From PALSA-660 sp036508075 (GTDB lineage Bacteria > Actinomycetota > Coriobacteriia > Anaerosomatales > PALSA-660): a stretch of 21,878 bases of DNA. A program made the translations under genes and the position numbers. This document shows positions 16,384-21,878 of the stretch, in pieces (positions within the stretch are counted from its first letter, which is position 1; each line of letters opens with the position of its first letter). The notes beneath the pieces are model-generated. The model worked only from the letters and a program-made list of their open reading frames with translations. It ran no database searches and had not been told where the DNA came from. The stretch lies in assembly GCA_036508075.1 (NCBI GenBank), contig DATCIA010000070.1:1-21878 (forward strand). The letters are read 5' to 3'.

Positions 16384-17106
16384 GTGTTCGACCGGCTCCG
16401 GCGCGACATTCAGGCGGTCATGGAGCGTGATCCCGCGGCCACGTCCGCGTGGTCCGCGTACTTCAACTACCCGGGGCTCAAGGCCATCCGGCGCCACCGC
16501 ATGGCGCACCGCCTCTACCTCGGCGGGCACACCTTCCTGGCCCGCGCGCTGAGCCAGGGCGTCCGTCACCGTACCGGGATCGAGATCCACCCCGGCGCGA
16601 CCATCGGCGAGGGTCTGTTCATCGACCACGGCATGGGCGTCGTCATCGGCGAGACCTGCACCATCGGCGACACGGTGACCATCTACCAGGGGGTCACCCT
16701 CGGCGGGACGGGCAAGGAGCGCGGCAAGCGCCACCCCACCATCGAGGACTGTGTCGTCATCGGCGTGGGAGCCACCGTGCTCGGTGACATCACGGTCGGC
16801 CACGGCAGCAAGATCGGCGCGGGCGCGGTCGTCGTCAACAACGTGCCGCCCAACTGCACGGTGGTCGGCGTCCCCGGGCGCATCGTCGTGCGCGAGGGCA
16901 CCCGTGTCGACGTCGTCGACCTCCACCACGAGGACCTTCCCGACCCGGTCGTGGAGATGTTCCGCTGCCTGCAGCACCGGATCGACCGGATGGACGCGCG
17001 CATCTCGCGCGACGAGGCAGCCTCGGGACTCACTTCACCGTCGTACGAACCCGCTCCTGAAGAGGACTCGCCGGCACCCGCGCTGGGATCTCCCGCCAAC
17101 GACTGA
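16384..17106 (+). CDS. cysE: Serine O-acetyltransferase
   Basis: CysE makes O-acetylserine from serine and acetyl-CoA, the first step of cysteine synthesis. The 240 residues begin with the typical FDRLRRDIQAVMERDPAAT helix and contain a left-handed beta-helix of hexapeptide repeats (about 65-165). Catalytic Asp81-His82 lie in GLFIDHGMGVVIGET and His117 in GKRHPTIED. The GTG at 16384 is preferred because it gives the family's usual start; a GTG at 16321 in the same frame would overlap the -10 box and add 21 unrelated residues. The C-terminal tail after about 170 is longer than in Bacillus CysE (217 aa) and ends in a Pro/Ser/Glu-rich segment. cysS follows after 19 nt, so the amino acid and its synthetase are co-located. 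Confidence 0.95.
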   Translation: MFDRLRRDIQAVMERDPAATSAWSAYFNYPGLKAIRRHRMAHRLYLGGHTFLARALSQGVRHRTGIEIHPGATIGEGLFIDHGMGVVIGETCTIGDTVTIYQGVTLGGTGKERGKRHPTIEDCVVIGVGATVLGDITVGHGSKIGAGAVVVNNVPPNCTVVGVPGRIVVREGTRVDVVDLHHEDLPDPVVEMFRCLQHRIDRMDARISRDEAASGLTSPSYEPAPEEDSPAPALGSPAND

Positions 17107-17125
17107 GCCCGGAAGGACCGCACCG

Positions 17126-18622
17126 GTGACCCTTCGCGTCTACAACACGATGGCCCGCGCAAAGCAGGAGTTCGTCCCCCGCGAGGCGGGCAGGATCTCC
17201 ATCTACACGTGCGGCCCCACCGTCTACAACCACATCCACATCGGCAACGCGCGAACATTCCTGTCGTTCGACGTGATCCGGCGCTACCTCGAGTACCGGG
17301 GGTTCGACGTCAAGTTCGTCCAGAACGTCACCGACGTCGATGACAAGATCATCAACCGCGCCAACGAGGAGGGCCGTCCCGCGTCCGAGGTGGCCGCCGA
17401 CTACACGGAAGCGTTCGTCTCCGCGATGCGCGCGCTCGGCGTGAAGGATCCGACCGTCCGCCCGAAGGCCACCGAGACGATCCCGCAGATGATCGCCCTG
17501 ATCGAGCGGTTGATCGCGGGAGATCACGCGTACGACGCCGGCGGGGACGTCTACTTCGCGGTGCGCAGCTTCCCCGGCTACGGCAAGCTGTCCGGCCGTG
17601 ACGTGGAGGAGATGGAGAACCAGGCGCGTATCGAGACCGATCCGCGCAAACGCGATCCTCTCGACTTCGCTCTGTGGAAGGCCGCCAAGCCTGGAGAGCC
17701 GCACTGGTCCAGCCCGTGGGGCGAAGGCCGGCCGGGATGGCACATCGAGTGTTCGGCGATGTCCGAGATGGAGTTCGGGCTGCCCTTCGACATCCACGGC
17801 GGCGGCTCCGACCTCATCTTCCCGCACCACGAGAACGAGATCGCCCAGTCGGAGGCCGCGACCGGTGTGACGTTCGCCAACTACTGGCTGCACGGCGGCA
17901 TGCTCCAGGTCGACTCGGAGAAGATGTCCAAGTCACTGGGCAACTTCCTGCTCCTCAAGGACGTGCTCGCGACGTATCCCGTCCCGGTCATCCGGCTGCT
18001 GATGCTCCAGACTCACTACCGCAGTTCGCTGGACTACTCGACCGACCGCCTCGACGAAGCCGCGACGGCCTGCGAGCGCATCTCCAACATGGTGCGCACG
18101 GTCCGCTGGGCGCAGGGGCGGCCCGCCGCTGGCGGGGGAGCGCCTGAGGCCGAGCGCGAGGCGCTGAGCAGCGCGATCGCCACGGCCCGCGAGCGCTTCG
18201 TGTCGGAGATGGATGATGACTTCAACACCGCGGGCGCCTTGGGCGCAGTGTTCGATCTCGTGAGGCAGGGCAACGTGTTCCTGTCCGCGCACGATACGGC
18301 GCCGTCCGCGGACGACCTGGGCGTTCTCGGCGCGGCCACCGACGCCGTCACCGAGCTGATCGGCGTGTTGGGCGTGACGCTCGACACCGCCGGGGCGGGT
18401 CCCGCGCTGCCTCAGGGCGTCGTCGCGCTGGCGGCGGGACTGGCCGGCTATCAGGGCAGCGACCCCGCCGAGGCTGCCGACGCGCTGCTCGCCCTACGCG
18501 CGTCCGCGCGCGCCGAGCGTGACTGGGCCCGGGCGGATGCGGTCCGCGACGGACTCTCCACTCTCGGTGTCTCCATCGCCGACACTGCGACCGGTGCACG
18601 CGTCACCGTCTCGGGGGCCTAG
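17126..18622 (+). CDS. cysS: Cysteinyl-tRNA synthetase
   Basis: This class I enzyme, 498 residues, charges tRNA-Cys. All four zinc ligands are in place: Cys29 (TCGPTVYNH), Cys209 (GWHIECSAMS), His234 and Glu238 (FPHHENEIAQSE). HIHIG occupies 36-40 and KMSKS 266-270. The C-terminal helical anticodon-binding domain (about 310-498) ends in an alanine-rich segment. GTG 17126 is preceded by GGAAGGA about 8 nt upstream and gives the family's usual N-terminus. In Bacillus the next gene is mrnC; here rlmB follows directly after 2 nt, so mini-RNase III is missing from this position. Confidence 0.97.
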   Translation: MTLRVYNTMARAKQEFVPREAGRISIYTCGPTVYNHIHIGNARTFLSFDVIRRYLEYRGFDVKFVQNVTDVDDKIINRANEEGRPASEVAADYTEAFVSAMRALGVKDPTVRPKATETIPQMIALIERLIAGDHAYDAGGDVYFAVRSFPGYGKLSGRDVEEMENQARIETDPRKRDPLDFALWKAAKPGEPHWSSPWGEGRPGWHIECSAMSEMEFGLPFDIHGGGSDLIFPHHENEIAQSEAATGVTFANYWLHGGMLQVDSEKMSKSLGNFLLLKDVLATYPVPVIRLLMLQTHYRSSLDYSTDRLDEAATACERISNMVRTVRWAQGRPAAGGGAPEAEREALSSAIATARERFVSEMDDDFNTAGALGAVFDLVRQGNVFLSAHDTAPSADDLGVLGAATDAVTELIGVLGVTLDTAGAGPALPQGVVALAAGLAGYQGSDPAEAADALLALRASARAERDWARADAVRDGLSTLGVSIADTATGARVTVSGA

Positions 18623-18624
18623 CC

Positions 18625-19371
18625 ATGGCCACCCCCGATGAGACGGTCGAAGGCCGCAACGCGGTCACCGAGCTGCTGGCTTCGGACCGCCGCGTGATCC
18701 GCATGCTGGTGCTCGACGGCGCGCGTTCCGGCGACCCGCTCGACCTGCTGAAGATGACCGCCCGCGCGCGGGGCATCCGGGTCGACGGCGTCTCGCGCAA
18801 GGAGCTCGACCGCATGAGCGAGCGCGGCGCCCACCAAGGTGTCATAGCGGTCGTTGAGCCGTTCCGCTACGCGAAGCTCGAGGAGGTCCTGTCCGCGACG
18901 GCCGGGAAGCCGTCCAGCCTGGTCATCCTTCTCGACCACGTGACCGATCCGGGCAACCTGGGCGCGGTGGTCCGCACGGCCGAGGTCGTCGGCGCCGACT
19001 GCGTCATCATCCCCAAGGACCGCGCCGCGGCGATGACTCCTTCGGCGCTCAAAGCAGCGGCGGGGGCGGCCGAGCACATACCGATCTGCCGTGAGTCCAA
19101 CATCGTCCAGTCCCTCACGCGTCTCAAGGAGGCCGGCTACTGGGCGGCCGGCGCTTCGGAACGCGCCCCCACCGAAGTGTGGGATGCTCCGCTCGAGGGG
19201 CGGATCGCGCTCGTGATGGGAGCCGAAGGGAGCGGGCTCGCGCGTCTGACCGAGCGCGAGTGCGACCTGCTGGTCAGCCTTCCCGTTCGCGGACACGTCT
19301 CGTCACTCAACGTGTCGGTGGCGACCGCCGTGCTCGCGTACGAGTGGCTGCGCCGCACTCGCGCCTCCTAG
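18625..19371 (+). CDS. rlmB: 23S rRNA 2'-O-methyltransferase, SpoU/TrmH family (RlmB type)
   Basis: This 248-residue SPOUT methyltransferase has a short substrate-binding domain (about 1-80, with VEGRNAV and HQGV at 70-73) and a knotted catalytic domain. The catalytic domain shows motif 1 NLGAVVRTAE (111-120), motif 2 LVMGAEGSGL (196-205) and motif 3 SLNVSVATAV (227-236), which bind SAM and form the trefoil knot. By family and position (yacO in Bacillus) it likely 2'-O-methylates a guanosine in 23S rRNA, but related enzymes act on other rRNA or tRNA sites. ATG 18625 lies 2 nt after the cysS stop with GGGGG inside the cysS end as ribosome site, so it is cotranscribed. Confidence 0.92.
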   Translation: MATPDETVEGRNAVTELLASDRRVIRMLVLDGARSGDPLDLLKMTARARGIRVDGVSRKELDRMSERGAHQGVIAVVEPFRYAKLEEVLSATAGKPSSLVILLDHVTDPGNLGAVVRTAEVVGADCVIIPKDRAAAMTPSALKAAAGAAEHIPICRESNIVQSLTRLKEAGYWAAGASERAPTEVWDAPLEGRIALVMGAEGSGLARLTERECDLLVSLPVRGHVSSLNVSVATAVLAYEWLRRTRAS

Positions 19372-19383
19372 CCGGCCGGGACG

Positions 19384-19902
19384 ATGCGTCGCCTGATCAT
19401 CGACGGCTACAACCTGCTCCGCGGCACGCCGCGCTACTCGGGGCTCACGGAGCGCGACATCGACACCGCGCGCGAGCGTCTGATCGCGGACCTCGGCGCG
19501 CGGGTCGCCGACGGGGCGGACGTCACCGTCGTCTTCGACGGGGGAGGCAACCCGGAGTCCGAGGGAGTGCCGAGCGACATCGGTGGGATCACCGTCATCT
19601 TCTCCCCGTACGGGGTCGAGGCCGACGCCGTCATCGAATCGCTCGCAGCGTCCGCCCGAGAGGCGGGGGAGAGCGTCGAGGTGGTGACCTCCGACGGCGC
19701 CACGCGCCGGACCGCCGCCGGCGGGTCGGTCGTCGTCACGCGCGCCACGACCTTCGCCCGCGAGCTCGCCACCGACGAATCCGACTGGCGCGGGGAGTCG
19801 GGCTCTCCGCGCCGGCGGGCGACCGTCTCCGACAGCCTTCCTGCCGACGTGCGCGCGCGTCTCGACCGGCTGGCCGGCCGTCGGGGAGTCGGCAACGGAT
19901 GA
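19384..19902 (+). CDS. NYN-domain RNase, YacP/Rae1 family
   Basis: This 172-residue protein is a PIN-like NYN domain nuclease of the YacP family. Acidic residues expected to bind metal are Asp7 (LIIDGYNLL), Asp52 (VTVVFDGGGN), Asp81 (YGVEADAVIE) and Asp104 (VVTSDG). The Bacillus member, Rae1, cleaves mRNA in the ribosomal A site; the same role here is inference from family and place in the operon. The C-terminus is basic and disordered-looking (SPRRRA). It starts 12 nt after rlmB at ATG 19384, with GCCGGCCGGGACG as a poor ribosome site. Its stop is right next to the left arm of the inverted repeat before sigH. Confidence 0.9.
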   Translation: MRRLIIDGYNLLRGTPRYSGLTERDIDTARERLIADLGARVADGADVTVVFDGGGNPESEGVPSDIGGITVIFSPYGVEADAVIESLAASAREAGESVEVVTSDGATRRTAAGGSVVVTRATTFARELATDESDWRGESGSPRRRATVSDSLPADVRARLDRLAGRRGVGNG

Positions 19903-19904
19903 AC

Positions 19905-19977
19905 CGCTACCGTGCATCGCATGACTTTGCAGGATTCCGCGCGTGCGCGTTGACAAGGCGGGATATGCACGGTAGCG
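19905..19977 (+). repeat. 13-bp inverted repeat flanking the sigH -35 box
   Basis: CGCTACCGTGCAT (19905-19917) and its exact reverse complement (19965-19977) are separated by 47 nt. The right arm runs into the -10 (19973-19978) and the -35 TTGACA lies between the arms. It could be a paired operator at which a repressor loops DNA, or an RNA stem in read-through transcripts from the upstream operon. Confidence 0.75.
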
Positions 19978-19978
19978 T
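19950..19978 (+). promoter_or_regulatory. sigH promoter
   Basis: A perfect TTGACA (19950-19955) and TAGCGT (19973-19978) with a 17-nt spacer make the best-placed housekeeping promoter in the window. Expected start is near 19985, leaving an 80-nt leader. It begins after the NYN gene, so sigH can be expressed apart from the upstream operon. Confidence 0.6.
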
Positions 19979-20064
19979 CCGCAGTGGCCGCACAACGCCG
20001 GGGAGGGCGCGCGACCGTATTTCCTAGAACCCTGCCGGGTGGTTCAAATGGGGAGGTTCAAGCA

Positions 20065-20709
20065 GTGGGGGTATACGGGGGGACTATCCGTCGAGCGCAG
20101 GCGGAGTCCGAGATGGATCTCATCGTCGCGGCGCAGGCCGGGGACGAGAGTGCTTCATCGGCGCTCATCATGAAGTACCGCAGCTTCGTCCGCTGCAAAG
20201 CCCGCTCCTACTTCTTGGCGGGCGCCGATCGTGACGATGTCCTGCAAGAGGGCATGATCGGCCTCTACAAGGCGATCCGCGACTACCGCCCCGACCGCCA
20301 GGCGTCGTTCCGCTCGTTCGCCGAGCTGTGCGTGACACGCCAGCTCATCACCGCCATCAAGACCGCCACGCGGCAGAAGCACACGCCGCTCAACACCTAC
20401 ATCTCGCTGCACCGCCCCGCGGCCTCCGAGGACGAGGGCGACCGCGTCCTCTCCGACATCCTCGCCGCGCGCGACGTGTGCGACCCGGCTGAGGTCGTCA
20501 TCGCCGCGTGGGAGACCGCGAGCATCAAGGAGGGCTTCACCGGCGCGCTCTCCGGTTTCGAGACGGACGTCCTGCGCCTGTACGTCTCGGGCAGCTCGTA
20601 CTGCGAGATCGCCGACACGCTCGGCCGTCACTCCAAGGCAGTCGACAACGCCCTGCAGCGCGTGAAGCGCAAAGTCGAGATCCAGATCCAGAGGTGCCGC
20701 GCCTGTTGA
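20065..20709 (+). CDS. sigH: RNA polymerase sigma factor SigH
   Basis: This 214-residue sigma-70 family protein closely resembles Bacillus sigma-H (218 aa), the alternative sigma for early sporulation, competence and post-exponential genes. Region 2 shows DDVLQEGMIGLYKAIRDYRPD (quoted as DDVLQEGMIG and LYKAIRDYRPD) and SFRSFAELCVTRQLITAIKT; the nearly invariant ATRQKHTPLNTYISL follows. Region 4 (about 165-205) ends in the helix-turn-helix SYCEIADTLGRHSKAVDNAL. The GTG at 20065 is chosen for its GGGAGG at 20051-20056 and the family length; the open frame extends to 19984 but that would include the promoter leader. Its place after yacP matches Bacillus. In an actinobacterial setting the regulon is unknown. 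Confidence 0.93.
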   Translation: MGVYGGTIRRAQAESEMDLIVAAQAGDESASSALIMKYRSFVRCKARSYFLAGADRDDVLQEGMIGLYKAIRDYRPDRQASFRSFAELCVTRQLITAIKTATRQKHTPLNTYISLHRPAASEDEGDRVLSDILAARDVCDPAEVVIAAWETASIKEGFTGALSGFETDVLRLYVSGSSYCEIADTLGRHSKAVDNALQRVKRKVEIQIQRCRAC

Positions 20710-20736
20710 TGGCTGAGGCCGGCTATCGCATAGAAT
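20706..20736 (+). promoter_or_regulatory. Candidate promoter for tRNA-Thr(TGT)
   Basis: TTGATG (20706-20711, overlapping the sigH stop) and TAGAAT (20731-20736) are 19 nt apart, a slightly long spacer. The -10 matches five of six bases. Transcription would start only a few bases before the mature tRNA 5' end at 20746. Confidence 0.45.
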
Positions 20737-20745
20737 GATGCGCGC

Positions 20746-20821
20746 GCCGGCGTAGCTCAGATGGCAGAGCAATCGCCTTGTAAGCGATAGGTCGGGGGTT
20801 CGAGTCCCCCCGCCGGCTCCA
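20746..20821 (+). tRNA. tRNA-Thr (anticodon TGT)
   Basis: A 76-nt cloverleaf can be drawn in full: acceptor GCCGGCG/CGCCGGC, D arm from GCTCAG, anticodon stem ATCGC/GCGAT with loop CTTGTAA, T arm with GGTTCGAGTCC, discriminator T, and an encoded CCA (20819-20821). The anticodon TGT is at 20779-20781 and reads ACA and other ACN threonine codons. It is separated from the tRNA-Tyr gene by a hairpin and a new promoter, so it appears to be its own transcription unit. Confidence 0.97.
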
Positions 20822-20835
20822 GTTCGATGTATCCT

Positions 20836-20871
20836 ACGGAGGTTCGCCGCTCGACGCGGGCGCGCCTCCGT
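20836..20871 (+). terminator. Hairpin terminator after tRNA-Thr(TGT)
   Basis: ACGGAGG (20836-20842) pairs with CCTCCGT (20865-20871), and four more pairs form further in after a wobble and one mismatch. It is 14 nt after the CCA end and is followed by CTTGGTATC, without a real T-run. The rest of the gap to 20960 shows no gene. Confidence 0.55.
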
Positions 20872-20960
20872 CTTGGTATCGCCCGTGCTGTAGTGAGGAT
20901 GGCGCCGAAGGGCGCGCGGGTGTCCCGGATCTATGGGTACGCCCGGTGGCGTTGTCGCCG

Positions 20961-20990
20961 TTGACAGTCCTTGCGGCGTGCCTGTAGTAT
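20961..20990 (+). promoter_or_regulatory. Promoter of the tRNA-Tyr/Thr/Met-tuf cluster
   Basis: A perfect TTGACA (20961-20966), an 18-nt spacer and TAGTAT (20985-20990) preceded by CTG (TG immediately before the -10) make a strong housekeeping promoter. The start near 20997 gives a leader of about 58 nt before tRNA-Tyr. A second TTGACA at 21023-21028 lacks a good -10. Confidence 0.7.
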
Positions 20991-21054
20991 TTCCACGCCT
21001 TTTCGCAGGGTGGCGACCGACCTTGACATCGCGAATACGGCTTTTTGTTTGTAT

Positions 21055-21139
21055 GGGGGTGTGCCCGAGTGGCTAAAGGGGACGGGCTGTAAACCCGTTG
21101 GCTACGCCTACCCAGGTTCGAATCCTGGCGCCCCCACCA
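21055..21139 (+). tRNA. tRNA-Tyr (anticodon GTA)
   Basis: An 85-nt class II tRNA with a long variable arm. The acceptor is GGGGGTG/CGCCCCC (one U-G pair), the anticodon stem ACGGG/CCCGT with loop CTGTAAA, the variable arm TGGCTACGCCTA, the T arm CCAGGTTCGAATCCTGG, discriminator A and encoded CCA. The anticodon GTA is at 21089-21091. It is the only tyrosine tRNA in the window and lies 4 nt before the next tRNA. A T-rich tract CTTTTTGTTT (21041-21050) directly precedes it. Confidence 0.97.
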
Positions 21140-21143
21140 TTTC

Positions 21144-21219
21144 GCCCACATAGCTCAGTTGGCAGAGCACTTCCTTGGTAAGGAAGAGGTCACCGGTTCG
21201 AGTCCGGTTGTGGGCTCCA
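21144..21219 (+). tRNA. tRNA-Thr (anticodon GGT)
   Basis: A 76-nt cloverleaf: acceptor GCCCACA/TGTGGGC, anticodon stem CTTCC/GGAAG with loop TTGGTAA, T arm CCGGTTCGAGTCCGG, discriminator T and encoded CCA. The anticodon GGT is at 21177-21179 and reads ACC and ACU. With the TGT gene upstream, two of the threonine isoacceptors are encoded here, as in E. coli thrU/thrT. Confidence 0.97.
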
Positions 21220-21289
21220 CATCGACTCACCGGCTTCGTGCAGCCGATGCGGGGAGCATTCTCCGCCCAGCACGCCGGTCGTAGTGCAC

Positions 21290-21367
21290 GGCGGTGTAGC
21301 TCAGTTGGTCTAGAGCACGCGGTTCATACCCGCGGAGTCGCTGGTTCGAGTCCAGCCACCGCTACCA
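21290..21367 (+). tRNA. tRNA-Met (anticodon CAT), probably elongator
   Basis: A 78-nt cloverleaf: acceptor GGCGGTG/CACCGCT with a G1-U72 wobble, anticodon stem CGCGG/CCGCG with loop TTCATAC, T arm GCTGGTTCGAGTCCAGC, discriminator A and encoded CCA. The anticodon CAT is at 21325-21327. The paired 1-72 position and a C29-G41 pair in place of the initiator's three G-C run argue against initiator tRNA-fMet; the sequence is very like elongator Met of Bacillus as I recall it. A lysidine-type tRNA-Ile2 cannot be fully excluded by eye. Confidence 0.9.
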
Positions 21368-21388
21368 TGGTCATCCACGCCCGAGCCC

Positions 21389-21440
21389 GACGGCCGGTCG
21401 TAGATACGGTTCGAAGTACAGTCACGAAACGCCGGCCGTC
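21389..21440 (+). repeat. 9-bp inverted repeat in the tRNA-tuf spacer
   Basis: GACGGCCGG (21389-21397) and CCGGCCGTC (21432-21440) are exact reverse complements with a 34-nt loop. They lie between tRNA-Met and tuf, where a stem could mark the processing point that frees tuf mRNA from the tRNA precursor, or attenuate read-through. A TACAGT (21417-21422) in the loop is a weak -10 candidate without a -35. Confidence 0.5.
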
Positions 21441-21509
21441 ACCCGGCAACGAGCGTCATCCGGCATCAATGCCCGGTAGGCGCCGCGTCTTTTCAGAAGG
21501 AGGAGACTC

Positions 21510-21878
<369 letters not shown>

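Noticed and set aside
14611..16977. A 788-codon open frame on the minus strand across ispF-gltX-cysE
   Set aside because: It lies antisense to three well-identified genes and its product is low-complexity; such long antisense frames are common in high-GC DNA because stop codons are rare.
20822..20960. Possible small RNA or gene in the gap after tRNA-Thr(TGT)
   Set aside because: Apart from the hairpin at 20836-20871 I see no promoter-terminator pair and no frame with a ribosome site.
21023..21055. Second TTGACA right before tRNA-Tyr as a promoter
   Set aside because: No acceptable -10 at 16-18 nt; only T-rich TTGTTT/TGTATG, the latter overlapping the tRNA itself.

Overview
The window is a gene-dense, high-GC (by eye about two thirds G+C) stretch of bacterial chromosome. 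It has no transposase, integrase, CRISPR array or phage gene. Almost every gene is a recognisable housekeeping gene on the plus strand. The organism is most likely an actinobacterium of the Coriobacteriia type or a relative. The switch I region of EF-Tu reads GITIAIAHVEYETE, close to the actinobacterial form, while a Bacillus-type sigma-H and a Firmicutes-like gene order are also present. That placement is inference from the sequence alone.

Layout. Positions 1-3064 hold the less familiar part: a DUF2085 membrane protein, an 81-residue hypothetical, a 121-residue hypothetical whose ribosome binding site sits in a perfect hairpin with a LexA/SOS-box core, a minus-strand lipoprotein, and an OB-HD (YhaM-like) exoribonuclease. 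Positions 3190-5116 hold an MTA/purine nucleoside phosphorylase, the redox repressor Rex with a likely Rex operator on its own promoter, and TatA. Positions 5300-7280 hold greA-lysS.

Positions 7465-20709 follow the well-known Bacillus order clpC-radA-disA-yacL(PIN/TRAM)-ispD-ispF-gltX-cysE-cysS-rlmB-yacP-sigH. Gene spacing is tight: a 4-nt overlap for PIN/TRAM-ispD, an 8-nt overlap for ispD-ispF, and 2-nt gaps for ispF-gltX and cysS-rlmB. Two pieces of the Bacillus block are absent: ctsR-mcsA-mcsB before clpC, and mrnC (mini-RNase III) between cysS and rlmB. Candidate promoters precede clpC, disA, the PIN/TRAM gene, cysE and sigH, so the block is probably several overlapping operons.

Positions 20746-21878 hold tRNA-Thr(TGT), tRNA-Tyr(GTA), tRNA-Thr(GGT), tRNA-Met(CAT) and the first 123 codons of tuf. 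This parallels the E. coli thrU-tyrU-glyT-thrT-tufB cluster, with Gly missing and Met added.

Taken together, the genes cover proteolysis (ClpC), DNA repair and c-di-AMP signalling (RadA, DisA), isoprenoid precursors (IspD, IspF), tRNA charging (LysS, GltX, CysS), cysteine synthesis (CysE), rRNA methylation and mRNA decay (RlmB, NYN protein, YhaM-like), transcription (GreA, Rex, SigH) and translation (tRNAs, EF-Tu). I see no complete undescribed system. The most unusual signals are regulatory: the SOS-box/Shine-Dalgarno hairpin at 1088-1121, the 13-bp inverted repeat bracketing the sigH promoter, the Rex operator, and a promoter threaded through a terminator hairpin before greA.
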